Numbered from the stretch's first letter, positions 1 through 8,329 are shown. The stretch: DNA of 64,000 bases from Polyangium sp. 6x1 (GCF_029946515.1 NZ_JARZHH010000007.1:124001-188000), one strand, 5' to 3'. The notes: generated by a model from the sequence alone, not told the origin. Numbers and translations are program-made.

Positions 1-182
1 CGGCGGAGTCCCTGCGGGGCACGGCCATCTTCGGCGAGAGCTTCCACCAGCGCGTGCAGAACAGCGCGGTCCTGCGAGGCATCCGGCTGCTCGCGCACCC
101 GCTCAGCCGCCTCCCGATCGAGACGTTCCCCAGCGAAGCCGAAGCGCGCGCCTGGATCGACGAGCAGCGACGAAAAGGCTAG
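1..182 (+). CDS. Small STAS-like/hypothetical protein, 3' end only
   Basis: The left window edge cuts this gene, and only the last 59 codons are visible, ending in TAG at 180-182. The visible tail contains SLRGTAIFGESFHQR, RLLAHPLSRLPIE and EAEARAWIDEQR. It aligns block for block with the end of the next gene (VLRGSVMFGANLYHR, RIPIA, EAEARAWVEELR), so the two are tandem paralogues. The length and alternating strand/helix look recall SpoIIAA/STAS-like single-domain proteins common in myxobacteria. No catalytic motif is visible and the function is unknown. The next gene starts 9 bp downstream, so co-transcription is likely. Confidence 0.75.
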   Translation, partial: AESLRGTAIFGESFHQRVQNSAVLRGIRLLAHPLSRLPIETFPSEAEARAWIDEQRRKG

Positions 183-191
183 AAATTCACG

Positions 192-614
192 ATGGATATC
201 CCTCGCGATGGTTGGGAGCACATCGGCCCGCATCCCATCCGGTTCGAGCCCCCGGACATCGTCCTCTGCCAGCCCACCGGCGTCGTCACGGTCGAGGACC
301 TGCGCGAGGGGGCGGCGTATCTCGAGAAGATCTCGAAGCAGCTCGGGCACGGCGTGTTCTACATGGCCGACCTGTCGAAGCTCACGCGGTATGCGCCCCA
401 GATGGTGGTGCACAGCTTCAAGACGTTCCCCGTGAGCGTCCTGCGCGGCTCGGTGATGTTCGGCGCGAACCTCTACCATCGCGCGGTCGTCGACATGATC
501 CTGCGCGCCGTGCGGCTGCTCCGGCTCGAGATCGGCCGCATCCCGATCGCGTCGCTCGCCGACGAAGCCGAAGCGCGCGCCTGGGTCGAGGAGCTGCGAA
601 GCCGCGAGGGCTAG
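192..614 (+). CDS. Small STAS-like/hypothetical protein, tandem paralogue
   Basis: This is a soluble 140-residue protein starting at ATG 192, 9 bp after the stop of its paralogue. An AAAAGG stretch at about 174-178 is the only Shine-Dalgarno-like sequence. Residues 20-60 carry PTGVVTVEDLREGAAYLEKI and a YMADLSKLTRYAP block, compatible with a SpoIIAA-like/STAS fold in which a strand precedes an acceptor loop. The C-terminal third matches the preceding gene. No signal peptide or membrane segment is seen. Its stop codon shares CTAG (611-614) with the stop of the convergent receiver gene. A regulatory binding role is inference from the fold impression only. Confidence 0.8.
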   Translation: MDIPRDGWEHIGPHPIRFEPPDIVLCQPTGVVTVEDLREGAAYLEKISKQLGHGVFYMADLSKLTRYAPQMVVHSFKTFPVSVLRGSVMFGANLYHRAVVDMILRAVRLLRLEIGRIPIASLADEAEARAWVEELRSREG

Positions 615-2161
615 AGCAGGCCGACGAGGATCTCCTTGATGGACTGGCGCGTCGGTTCGTCCGGCGCGACCCGCAGCGCGCGCTCCCAGATCTCGACCGC
701 TTTGTTGCGGAAGCCCGCCTTCTGGTAGAGGACCGCGAGGTTCTTCAAGGCCGGGAAATGCCGGTCGTTGATGCGCAGCGCCGTCTCGAGCTCGCTGATC
801 GCGTCGTAGATCTGGCCCCGCTTGCCGAGCAAGAGCCCAAGGTGGAAGTGCAGGCGATACGCGAGCGGATCGATCTTCGTCCCCTCGCGGAGAAACTCGA
901 TCGCCTCGTCGAACTTGCCCGCCTGGTAGGCCGCGATCCCCGCCGAGAGCTTCTTCTCCGCCTCCGCCGAGATGCGCTCCGGATCCGCAGGCGTCGCCTT
1001 GCCCTGCCCCGCCTCGATCGCGCGCTCGAGCGCCTCGATCACGTCCGACACGCGGAACGGTTTTTCGACGTACGCGTCGACCTTGTAGCTCGCCTTGAGG
1101 TCCTCCGCGAAACGCCAGCCCCGGTACACCGCCGAGACGATCACGATCGGGATGTGCCCGTATCGCTCGGAGCCCTTGAGCTGACGCGCGATGTCGAACC
1201 CGTGCAGCTCCCCCGGGAGCATCGCGTCGAGGACGATCGCGTCCGGCACGTCCTCCTTGAGGATGCGAAGCGCCGCCTCACCGCGATCGGCTTCGAGGAC
1301 GCGGTAGCTGCGCTGCTCGAGGACCATGCGCAGGATGTTGCGGATCTCGATCTCGTCGTCGACGACGAGCACCGTGCGTTTGCCCGGCTGGCGCGGCGGC
1401 CTGAGCGCGCCCGGGCCCGCGATGACCGAGAGATCCCGAGGCGCCTTGCCGAAGTCGGCGTCAGAGACGTCGGCGCCCGCGGCCGCGCGTTGCATGGCGT
1501 CGTCGACGATCGCGCCGATCTGGTTGCGCGTCGTGACGCGCTTCGGCGGCGGGATCGCGGCCTGCGAGCCATCCACCGCCGTCGGCGCAGGCCCGACGAT
1601 GCTGCCCTCGAACGGAGCTTGGGCGTCGCTCGGACCCGACGATCGCGTGGGCAGCGGGACGCCCGCCTTGCGGCGGACCTCCGGCGGGCAGTTCGGGCCG
1701 ACGTAGTGCGACTCGCCCCGCTCCCTCGCGTCGTACGCGGCCGGAATGACCTTCACGAGCTGGCCTTCGAGCGCGACGTACGGGAAGACGCGTTTGCCGG
1801 TGGTGAACTCGATCTCGTCGATGACCTTGCGGTTTGTCGGCGCCGCCATCGCGAGGTGGAGCTTGTCGTCCCTCACGACGACGGGGAGCAGCTTGTGCTG
1901 CATCGCCACGTAACGCGGCACGATCGCGAGGTCCGTGAGCTTCAAGCAGATCTGCTTGAGGTCGACGCCCGGCACGCCGTTCTGCTCGCTGAGCCCCTTC
2001 AACGCGGCGAGCTCGCTGATCGTGCCGGCTTCAGCCAAACGCGACGCGAGAGGGACGGCCGAGCCCTTGCCCGCTTCGAGCGCCCGTTCGAGCTGCTCTT
2101 CGGAGAGCGCGCGTTGCTGGACCAAGATCTTGCCGATCGGCTTTTTCGTAGGAATTTCCAC
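611..2161 (-). CDS. GspE-N-like/receiver/TPR signalling protein
   Basis: A three-part protein of about 516 residues. Residues about 8-150 resemble the GspE/MshE N-terminal domain (GKILVQQRALSEEQLERAL; LHLAMAAPTNRKVIDEIEF), a fold that in MshE-type ATPases binds cyclic di-GMP. Residues about 263-380 are a CheY-like receiver with the acidic pair VVDDE, the phospho-acceptor Asp in IVLDAMLPG and the Lys in VEKPF. Residues about 400-510 are TPR repeats (GKFDEAIEFLREGTKIDP, GQIYDAISELETALRI, RNKAVEIWERALRVAP). I prefer the GTG at 2161; a TTG at 2242 would add 27 residues of poor character. No output or kinase domain is present, so it probably acts by protein contact. The ligand is inference. Confidence 0.85.
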   Translation of the reverse strand: MEIPTKKPIGKILVQQRALSEEQLERALEAGKGSAVPLASRLAEAGTISELAALKGLSEQNGVPGVDLKQICLKLTDLAIVPRYVAMQHKLLPVVVRDDKLHLAMAAPTNRKVIDEIEFTTGKRVFPYVALEGQLVKVIPAAYDARERGESHYVGPNCPPEVRRKAGVPLPTRSSGPSDAQAPFEGSIVGPAPTAVDGSQAAIPPPKRVTTRNQIGAIVDDAMQRAAAGADVSDADFGKAPRDLSVIAGPGALRPPRQPGKRTVLVVDDEIEIRNILRMVLEQRSYRVLEADRGEAALRILKEDVPDAIVLDAMLPGELHGFDIARQLKGSERYGHIPIVIVSAVYRGWRFAEDLKASYKVDAYVEKPFRVSDVIEALERAIEAGQGKATPADPERISAEAEKKLSAGIAAYQAGKFDEAIEFLREGTKIDPLAYRLHFHLGLLLGKRGQIYDAISELETALRINDRHFPALKNLAVLYQKAGFRNKAVEIWERALRVAPDEPTRQSIKEILVGLL

Positions 2162-2322
2162 GCCGTCCCGCGCCTCGGCCTCCACGGTATCCGAGGGGGA
2201 AATTCCGGGCAAGATGCGCACGGGCGCCTCGGGAACGAGCAAGAGGGTGCCGCGGAGAGGCCCACGATTTCCGCGTTTCCAGGCCGAGGGGGGCCACGAG
2301 CGCTGGTACGGCGCTCGCTCGG

Positions 2323-3315
2323 ATGCGAGGGGTGCGACTCGATGCGCTGCTCAAGCGGTACTTTGCGGTCGTCGTAGGCCTGCTCCTCCTGGGATCGGCC
2401 TATTTCCAGGCAAAGGGGCTCTCCCACCTCGTGGGGGCGACGATGATCGCCGATGCCCCGGTGACGAAGCGGCCCGGGCCGAAGGTCGCCAAGCACCACG
2501 AAGAAGAGCCGGCCCGGCCGAGCGGAGACGTGATCCTCCAGCGGAACCCGTTCGACTCGTTCACGGGCCCGCTCGTCCCGGATCCGTCGCAGCCCCCGCC
2601 GCCGACGGATCCGCTCGACGATCCGCCGTGCGAGATGGGCATGGTGACGATGATCGTGTGGTCGGAGGAGGATCCCGACTGGTCGTTCGCGGCCGTCGCG
2701 GGGCCGGAGGGCGTCGTGCTGCGCCGCCGGGGCGACGAGCTCGGCGGCTTCCAGGTGGCGCAGATCGGGCCCGACCGGATCTGGCTCTCGCGCGAGGGGC
2801 GGTTCTGCCAGATCGAGGTGCACGACATCCTGCGGCGCAAGGTGATGCAGGGCATGCAGCAGCCGCCGATGAACGGGCCGCCGATGAACGGGCCGATGAA
2901 CGGAGGGCCGCAAGGCGCGCCGCCCGCGCAGCAGGGGAAGCGGCCGAAAGGACAGCTGCCGCCGCACATCGCCGAGCGGATCCGGCAGACGGGGCCGAAC
3001 CAGTACGACATCGATCGCACGGTGGTGGACGAGATCCTGACGAACCAGGCGGAGTACCTGCAGAAGGTGCGCGTGGTGCCGGCGAAGCAGGGCGATCAGA
3101 CGACGGGCATGAAGCTCATGGGCGTGCGCAAAGGCACGGCGCTCGACGCGATCGGGCTGAAGCACGGCGACCAGCTCCAGCGCATCAACGGGTTCGAGAT
3201 GACGAACCCGCAGAGCGCGCTCGAGGCCTACGCGCGGCTGATGTCGGCAAACCAGATCCGCGTGGAGGTGATCCGAAACGGTCAGCCGACGATGCTGGAG
3301 CTGAACATCAAGTAG
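2323..3315 (+). CDS. gspC: Type II secretion system protein GspC
   Basis: GspC is the inner-membrane clamp that links the type II secretion inner platform to the secretin GspD. This 330-residue protein shows the family layout: a short basic N-terminus, one membrane helix at about 12-30 (YFAVVVGLLLLGSAYF), the homology-region start ILQRNPFDSFTGPL at about 70, and a C-terminal PDZ domain at about 255-330 (GMKLMGVRKGTALDAIGLKHGDQLQRINGFEM). A low-complexity MNGPPMNGPMNGG linker lies near 185-198. It stands alone: no gspD-M genes adjoin it. Its 3' end overlaps the convergent tgt stop by 8 bp. The start ATG has no strong Shine-Dalgarno sequence. Confidence 0.88.
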   Translation: MRGVRLDALLKRYFAVVVGLLLLGSAYFQAKGLSHLVGATMIADAPVTKRPGPKVAKHHEEEPARPSGDVILQRNPFDSFTGPLVPDPSQPPPPTDPLDDPPCEMGMVTMIVWSEEDPDWSFAAVAGPEGVVLRRRGDELGGFQVAQIGPDRIWLSREGRFCQIEVHDILRRKVMQGMQQPPMNGPPMNGPMNGGPQGAPPAQQGKRPKGQLPPHIAERIRQTGPNQYDIDRTVVDEILTNQAEYLQKVRVVPAKQGDQTTGMKLMGVRKGTALDAIGLKHGDQLQRINGFEMTNPQSALEAYARLMSANQIRVEVIRNGQPTMLELNIK

Positions 3316-4462
3316 CGGGCGTGGGCGCGTCCTCGGCCGCGCCCGCTTCGAGCCCCGCGAGCCACTCCCGCTCGAACGCGTCGTAGCGGCCCGCCAGGAT
3401 CGCCTCCCGCGCCTCGCGCACGAGCGTGCCGTAGAGGTGCAGGTTGTGCGCGGTGATCAGCCTCAGCACGAGGATCTCGCCCGCGATGAAGAGGTGCCGG
3501 AGGTAGGCGCGCGAGTAGCCCGCGGCGCAGGTCGGGCAGGTGCAGGTGGGATCGAGCGGCGTGGAGTCGGTCTTGTAGCGCGCCTGCTTGATGACGACCT
3601 TGCCCGTGCGCGTGAGGGCCTGGCCGTTGCGCGCGTTGCGGGTCGGCAGGACGCAGTCGAACATGTCGACGCCCGCGCCGATGGCTCGTACGAGATCGTA
3701 AGGCGTGCCGACGCCCATGAGGTAGCGCGGTCGCTCGGGATCGAGCGTGTGCGCGACTTCGAGGAGGACCTCGTGCATGCGGGCGATGGGCTCGCCGACG
3801 GAGAAGCCGCCGAGCGCGAGGCCGTCGAAGGGCATCGCCGCGAGGTCCTCGGCGTGCGCGCGGCGCAGCGCCGGATCGGTGCCGCCCTGCACGATGCCGA
3901 AGACGGCTTGATCGGGGCGCTTGGCCGCGAGGCAGCGCTTCGCCCAGCGCGTGGTGCGCGCGCACGCGGCCTCGAAGTCGGCGCGCGAGGCGTCGCCGGG
4001 CGGGCAGATGTCGAGCTGCATCGCGATGTCAGCGCCGATCTTGCCCTGCACCTGCATCGCGACCTCGGGCGTGAGGACCTTCTTCGCGCCGTCGAGGTGC
4101 GAGCGGAAGACGAACCCGTCCTCGCTCGTCTGCCGCCGGTCGGCAAGCGAGAAGGCCTGAAAGCCGCCCGAGTCCGTGAGCATCGCGTGCGGCCACTTCG
4201 TGAAGCCGTGCAGGCCCCCGAGCTCGGCGACGATCTCGGGGCCGGGCCGCAGCCAGAGGTGGTAGGTGTTGCCGAGGACGATGCGCGCGCCCGTGGCCGC
4301 GACCTCGTCCGGGCTCATCGTCTTCACGCTGCCCTGCGTGCCGACGGGCATGAACGTCGGCGTGGGGACGTCGCCGTGCGGCGTCGTCAGGACGCCTGCG
4401 CGCGCCATGCCGCTCGTGGCGAGGGTGCGGAAGGCATATCCGGGCGTGCTCGGCCCGCTCAT
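3308..4462 (-). CDS. tgt: tRNA-guanine(34) transglycosylase
   Basis: Tgt exchanges guanine-34 of GUN-anticodon tRNAs for the queuosine precursor preQ1. The 384-residue length is normal. Seen are the N-terminal PTFMPVGTQGSVKTMSP block, the nucleophile region LTDSGGFQAFSL (active-site Asp of DSGGFQ), the second catalytic region GGFSVGEP, MGVGTPYDLVRAI with the Asp of MFDCVLPTRNARNG, and the zinc site CTCPTCAAGYSRAYLRHLFIAGE (three Cys and one His). It overlaps the upstream queA stop by ATGA at 4459-4462, so the two are translationally coupled and act in consecutive pathway steps. Confidence 0.97.
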   Translation of the reverse strand: MSGPSTPGYAFRTLATSGMARAGVLTTPHGDVPTPTFMPVGTQGSVKTMSPDEVAATGARIVLGNTYHLWLRPGPEIVAELGGLHGFTKWPHAMLTDSGGFQAFSLADRRQTSEDGFVFRSHLDGAKKVLTPEVAMQVQGKIGADIAMQLDICPPGDASRADFEAACARTTRWAKRCLAAKRPDQAVFGIVQGGTDPALRRAHAEDLAAMPFDGLALGGFSVGEPIARMHEVLLEVAHTLDPERPRYLMGVGTPYDLVRAIGAGVDMFDCVLPTRNARNGQALTRTGKVVIKQARYKTDSTPLDPTCTCPTCAAGYSRAYLRHLFIAGEILVLRLITAHNLHLYGTLVREAREAILAGRYDAFEREWLAGLEAGAAEDAPTPAT

Positions 4463-5550
4463 CGTTGTCTCCTCAAAAGCATCGCGTCGCCGTACGAATA
4501 AAACCGGTACCTCTCCTCGATCGCGACGCGATAACTCTCGAGGACGCGCGGCAGCCCCGCGAAGGCAGAGACGAGCGCGAGCAACGTCGACTCCGGCAGG
4601 TGAAAATTCGTCAGCAGCCGATCGACCACGCGGAAGCGATAGCCCGGCTGGATCAAGAGGCGCGTCTCCCCTTCCCGCGCGACGACGTGCCCCTCGCGCT
4701 CGGGGTCCGCGGCGCTCTCCAGGGCGCGCACGCTCGTGGTCCCGATCGCCACGATCTCCCGTCCTTTCAGGCGCGCGCGCGCCACGGCCTCGGCCGTCTC
4801 GGGCGGCACGCGGTAGGCCTCGGCGTGCATCGGATGATCATCGAGATCGGACACTGTCACCGGCTGAAACGTGCCGAGACCGACGTGCAACGTGACCCGC
4901 GCAAGCTCCATCCCCCGCGCGGAAAGCCGCTCGATCAGAGGCTCGGTCAGGTGCAGTCCCGCGGTCGGCGCGGCGACGGCGCCGGGCTCGCGGGCGTAGA
5001 CGGTCTGGTAGCGCGCGCGGTCGGCGGCGTCGTCGTCGCGGCGGATGTACGGCGGAAGCGGGACGTGGCCCGCGGCCTCGACCGCGTCGGGGACGGAGCG
5101 GCCCTCGGGCGAAAAGAGGACGACGTCGACGAGGCCTTCGGGGTCGCGGCCTTCGATCCGAACGACGAGCGAGGCGGGACCGTCGACGATGATCTCGGCG
5201 CCTTCGCGGAGAGGCTTCGACGAACGGCCGAGGGCGCGCCATCGCTCCGCGGGGAGGCGCTCGCCGCCGCGATCGACGTGGGTCTCGGCGACCTTGCGGA
5301 CGAGGAAGATCTCGACCTTGCCGCCGCTCGACGCCTTGTGGCCGAGGAGGCGCGCGGGCAGGACGCGGGTGTCGTTGACGACGACGAGCGCGCCTTCGGG
5401 CAAACGATCGGGCAGGTCGCGGATGAAGGCGTGTTCGAGGCGGCCGGGCTCGTCGTCGACGACGAGCAGGCGCGCGCTCTCACGATCCGGGGACGGATGC
5501 GCGGCGACGAGCTCGGGCGGTAGATCGTAGGCGAGGAGATCGCGGCGCAC
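4459..5550 (-). CDS. queA: S-adenosylmethionine:tRNA ribosyltransferase-isomerase
   Basis: QueA transfers and isomerises the ribosyl group of SAM onto preQ1-modified tRNA to form epoxyqueuosine, the step after Tgt. The 363-residue protein has the family start YDLPPELVAAHPSPDRESARLLVV, the VVNDTRVLPARLLG block, TAGLHLTEPL near the middle, HVGLGTFQPV, and the C-terminal LLTNFHLPESTLLALVSAFAG. The start is GTG at 5550, only 9 bp after the stop of the receiver gene, suggesting a transcript receiver-queA-tgt. Its last bases overlap the tgt start. Confidence 0.97.
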   Translation of the reverse strand: MRRDLLAYDLPPELVAAHPSPDRESARLLVVDDEPGRLEHAFIRDLPDRLPEGALVVVNDTRVLPARLLGHKASSGGKVEIFLVRKVAETHVDRGGERLPAERWRALGRSSKPLREGAEIIVDGPASLVVRIEGRDPEGLVDVVLFSPEGRSVPDAVEAAGHVPLPPYIRRDDDAADRARYQTVYAREPGAVAAPTAGLHLTEPLIERLSARGMELARVTLHVGLGTFQPVTVSDLDDHPMHAEAYRVPPETAEAVARARLKGREIVAIGTTSVRALESAADPEREGHVVAREGETRLLIQPGYRFRVVDRLLTNFHLPESTLLALVSAFAGLPRVLESYRVAIEERYRFYSYGDAMLLRRQR

Positions 5551-5559
5551 GCGCGCCTG

Positions 5560-5937
5560 TTAGCACGCGACTTGCGCAGGCGCCGGGGTCTTGGCTTGCA
5601 GGATGCCGCTGAGCTCGGAGAGGGCGTAGGGCTTGGGGATGAAGCCCGCGGCGCCGCAGTCGGCGCGCTCCATCTGGCGCGCGGAGAGGTGGTAGGCGCT
5701 CGCGAGGTAGACGCGCACGTTCGGGAACATGCGGCGGATCTGACGCACGAGGTCCAGACCACTCATGCCTGGAAGCATCAGGTCGACCATCGCGACGTCG
5801 ACGGGCTTCTCGGCGAGCAAGCGCAGCGCCTCTTCCCCGGAGGCCGCGCCCACGACCTCGAACCCCTCGAGCCGGAGCCCGATGGAGAGCGTCTTGCGTT
5901 GATTTTCCTCGTCGTCGACGATCAACACGCGCGGCAT
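5560..5937 (-). CDS. Single-domain response regulator
   Basis: A 125-residue stand-alone receiver. Residues 1-115 carry the acidic pair in VLIVDDEENQ, the acceptor Asp in VDLMLPGMSG and the conserved Lys in FIPKPYA. The usual Thr position reads LASAYH. There is no output domain, so it is a CheY/Spo0F-like shuttle or an allosteric switch. The open frame continues upstream to about 6282, but only MPRVLIVDDE at 5937 gives a proper receiver start; the upstream residues are Arg-rich and non-homologous. It probably leads the queA-tgt transcript, a pairing without an evident functional link. No cognate kinase adjoins it. Confidence 0.9.
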   Translation of the reverse strand: MPRVLIVDDEENQRKTLSIGLRLEGFEVVGAASGEEALRLLAEKPVDVAMVDLMLPGMSGLDLVRQIRRMFPNVRVYLASAYHLSARQMERADCGAAGFIPKPYALSELSGILQAKTPAPAQVAC

Positions 5938-6126
5938 GGGAAGGACCCCTTCGGAGACGACGCCGACACGAAAGCGCTCGGGTTCGTCTTTGCCGTTTTT
6001 CGAAGCAACGCGCGTTCCATCAGCGGATCCCGGGGAAAACCCTCGGTGTTCGACGCCGCAACGCATCATCCAGGGCAGACGCCTTACGCCGCGGGCATTG
6101 CAGGTCGGAAAGGTGCTCCGCGGAAC

Positions 6127-6146
6127 ACATTGCAAATGTGCAATGT
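6127..6146. promoter_or_regulatory. Perfect 8+8 palindrome ACATTGCA-N4-TGCAATGT
   Basis: Two perfect 8-base arms separated by AATG lie about 190 bp upstream of the receiver gene that starts at 5937. A further CATTGCA half-site occurs at 6096-6102. The sequence is AT-rich compared with its surroundings, as expected for a dimeric regulator operator. The cognate regulator is not identified, and an operator role is inference. Confidence 0.4.
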
Positions 6147-6166
6147 CCCCGGGGCGGACCCCGGGG
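6147..6166 (-). terminator. GC-rich hairpin behind the NtrC-type gene
   Basis: CCCCGGGG, a CGGA loop and a second CCCCGGGG form an 8-bp hairpin 14 bp beyond the stop of the NtrC-type regulator at 6180 (minus strand). There is no T-run, so this would be a GC-type or Rho-assisted terminator. Confidence 0.4.
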
Positions 6167-6179
6167 GCGCGGACGGGGT

Positions 6180-7538
6180 TCAGGCGGGGGGATACGTGAT
6201 CGCGAGCCGTGTCATCTTGCGCCAGAGCGTGGTGGCGCTGATGCCGAGCACGTCGGCGGCGCGCTCGCGGCTGCCGTCGCACTCGCGCAGGGCGGCCTCG
6301 ATGGCCTGGCGCTCGGCGGAGTCGACGACGTCGGAGAGGGCGCGGCCGCCGCTCGTCGGGGCCGTCTTCTGCGAGGGGCCGGGCGCGAGGCCGAGCTCGT
6401 CGATCGTGATGAGGCCGCCGCCCGAGAGCGCGACGGCCTGCTCGACGAGGTTCTCGAGCTCGCGGATGTTGCCCGGGAACTCGTAGCTCGACACCGCCTC
6501 GAGCACGCCGTCGGCGACGCGCGCCTTCGCGCCCATCTTGCGGTTGTACTTGTCGAGGAAGAACTCGAAGAGGACCGGGATGTCCTCGCGGCGCTCGCGC
6601 AAGGGCGGCAGGATGAAGCGCGCCACGTTGAGGCGGTAGTAGAGGTCCTGCCGGAAGCGACGCTCGGCGACGGAGGTCAGGAGGTCCTGGTTCGTCGCGG
6701 CGATGATGCGCACGTCGACGCGGATCGGCTTGTTCTCGCCGACGCGGCGGATCTCGTTCTCCTGGATCGCGCGGAGCAACTTCGCCTGGAAGGTCAGCGG
6801 CGTCTCGGCGATCTCGTCGAAGAAAAACGTGCCGCCGTCGGCCTCCTCGAAGAGGCCCTTGCGCGCCGAGACCGCGCCCGTGAACGAGCCGCGCGCGTGT
6901 CCGAAGAGCTCGCTCTCGAGCAGCGTCTCGCTGATCGCGGCGCAGTTGACGGGGACGAACGGGCGATCGGCGCGCTTCGAGTTCGCGTGGATGGCCTTGG
7001 CCACGAGCTCCTTGCCCGTGCCGCTCTCGCCCGTGATGAGCACCGTCGCGTCCGTCGGCGCGACGCGCACGATGCGCGCGAGCACCTCGCGGACGGCGTG
7101 CGAGCGTCCGATGATGTTCTCGAACTTGTAGCGCTCGCGGAACTCGGTCGCGAAGAGCGAGACCTGGCCCGTGAGCCTGCGGTTCGCGATCGCGCGCTCG
7201 ACCTTCACGAGGAGCTCCTGCTCGGTGAAGGGCTTCTGGATGTAGTCGAAGGCGCCGAGGCGCATGGCCTCGACGGCGCTCTCGATCGTGCCGTACGCGG
7301 TCATCACGATGACCTCGGTCATCGCGTGCGTCTCCTTGACCGAGCGCAGGACACCGATGCCGTCGTTGCCGCCCATGCGCAGGTCGGTCAGCACGAGGTC
7401 GTAAGCGCCCTTCGAGCCGCGATCCGCGCCTTCTTTTCCGTCGCTCGCCTCGTCGACTTCGTAGCCCGCGCTTCGCAGCATCATCGCGAGCGTCGTGCGC
7501 ATGTTGCGCTGATCATCGACGACGAGAATCTTCGCCAT
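6180..7538 (-). CDS. NtrC-family sigma-54-dependent response regulator
   Basis: A 452-residue enhancer-binding protein. The N-terminal receiver (about 1-120) has VVDDQRN, acceptor Asp in VLTDLRMGG, VMTAYG and IQKPF. The central AAA+ domain (about 140-380) has Walker A GESGTGKE, the sigma-54 contact loop as GSFTGA rather than GAFTGA, Walker B FFDEI and an arginine-finger region. The C-terminus carries a Fis-type helix-turn-helix (RERAADVLGISATTLWRKM). It should activate sigma-54 promoters after phosphorylation. No kinase gene is adjacent, so the partner lies elsewhere. A GGGGGA Shine-Dalgarno precedes the ATG. Confidence 0.95.
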   Translation of the reverse strand: MAKILVVDDQRNMRTTLAMMLRSAGYEVDEASDGKEGADRGSKGAYDLVLTDLRMGGNDGIGVLRSVKETHAMTEVIVMTAYGTIESAVEAMRLGAFDYIQKPFTEQELLVKVERAIANRRLTGQVSLFATEFRERYKFENIIGRSHAVREVLARIVRVAPTDATVLITGESGTGKELVAKAIHANSKRADRPFVPVNCAAISETLLESELFGHARGSFTGAVSARKGLFEEADGGTFFFDEIAETPLTFQAKLLRAIQENEIRRVGENKPIRVDVRIIAATNQDLLTSVAERRFRQDLYYRLNVARFILPPLRERREDIPVLFEFFLDKYNRKMGAKARVADGVLEAVSSYEFPGNIRELENLVEQAVALSGGGLITIDELGLAPGPSQKTAPTSGGRALSDVVDSAERQAIEAALRECDGSRERAADVLGISATTLWRKMTRLAITYPPA

Positions 7539-7582
7539 GGGTTCCCCCGGCCTCCGTCTGGGGGCCTTTGCACGTGCAGCGT

Positions 7583-7618
7583 GTCGCGCGGCTCGGCAGA
7601 AGCCTGATGCCGCGCGAC
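7583..7618 (-). terminator. 10-bp stem hairpin behind bacterioferritin
   Basis: GTCGCGCGGC (7583-7592) pairs perfectly with GCCGCGCGAC (7609-7618) around a 16-nt loop, about 28 bp beyond the bfr stop. No T-tract follows. A 10-bp palindrome TGCACGTGCA at 7569-7578 lies just beyond it, in the upstream region of the NtrC-type gene. Confidence 0.45.
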
Positions 7619-7646
7619 CTTATCATCGCCGCGATTGCCTCGCGCG

Positions 7647-8126
7647 TCAGCTCTTGTGGTGCGAGAGCTTCTGCGAAAGGTAGAGCGGTTCGCCGAGCTT
7701 CTGAAGCAGATCGAGCTGGGTTTCCAGCCAATCGATGTGCTCCTCCTCGCCGTCAAGGATCTCACGCAGCAAGTGTTCGCTCTGGTGGTCACCCTTCTCA
7801 CGGCAGAGAGCGATCGAGCTGTTCAAGCGCGCCACGGCCGCGTACTCGAGCTCGAGATCGCTCTTGAACTGCTCCGGCACGTTCTGGCCGACGTTCAGCT
7901 TGTCGAGGCGCTGCAGGTTCGGCAGGCCTTCGAGGAAGAGGATCCGCTTCATGATCGCCTCGGCGTGCCGCATCTCGTCGATCGACTCGTCGCGGCTGTG
8001 CTCGGCGAGCGCGAGGTACCCCCAGTTCTCGCACATCTTGGCGTGCATGAAATACTGGTTGATGGCCACGAGCTCGGCGGCGAGAACCTCGTTCAGCGCG
8101 TGGATGACGTCTCTGTCGCCCTTCAT
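7647..8126 (-). CDS. bfr: Bacterioferritin (haem-containing iron-storage protein)
   Basis: Bfr forms a 24-subunit shell that oxidises Fe(II) and stores Fe(III), with haem between subunits assisting release. The 159 residues match the family length. All di-iron ligands are present at canonical positions: Glu18, Glu51 and His54 (ESIDEMRHAE), Glu94, Glu127 and His130 (EEEHIDWLE). The haem ligand Met52 is also present, so this is a true haem bacterioferritin. A Bfd-like ferredoxin gene lies upstream on the same strand, its physiological reductase partner in other bacteria. The 203-bp gap between them suggests a separate promoter. Confidence 0.97.
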   Translation of the reverse strand: MKGDRDVIHALNEVLAAELVAINQYFMHAKMCENWGYLALAEHSRDESIDEMRHAEAIMKRILFLEGLPNLQRLDKLNVGQNVPEQFKSDLELEYAAVARLNSSIALCREKGDHQSEHLLREILDGEEEHIDWLETQLDLLQKLGEPLYLSQKLSHHKS

Positions 8127-8329
8127 GGAAGACCTCTAGCCTGCAAGGGTTACGGCTCCGGCGATACGGTCGCCGCGATGTCCGCCTAGCACGCTATCGG
8201 AAAAATGGGCAGGCTCGTGAGGGCTCTCGACACAAAACAACTCCGTCACGCGACAAACGCTGCCGCATGCACGTAACGTTGGAGTTGTCGAAAACCGTTA
8301 TCGAAAACAGAGCGAGCCGAGCCGAACCG

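Noticed and set aside
212-2377. 721-codon plus-strand frame over the receiver/TPR gene
   Set aside because: Arg/Leu/Asp-rich shadow; the minus strand encodes recognisable receiver and TPR domains.
7539-7650. Sigma-54 (-24/-12) promoter upstream of the NtrC-type gene
   Set aside because: No GG-N10-GC pair close to the TGGCAC-N5-TTGCA consensus was found in the gap on the minus strand.
8237-8288. Inverted repeat ACAACTCC / GGAGTTGT upstream of bfr
   Set aside because: Eight-base arms 36 bases apart are expected fairly often; no link to a promoter could be shown. Two TCGAAAAC copies 13 bp apart next to it (8288-8308) are equally uncertain.
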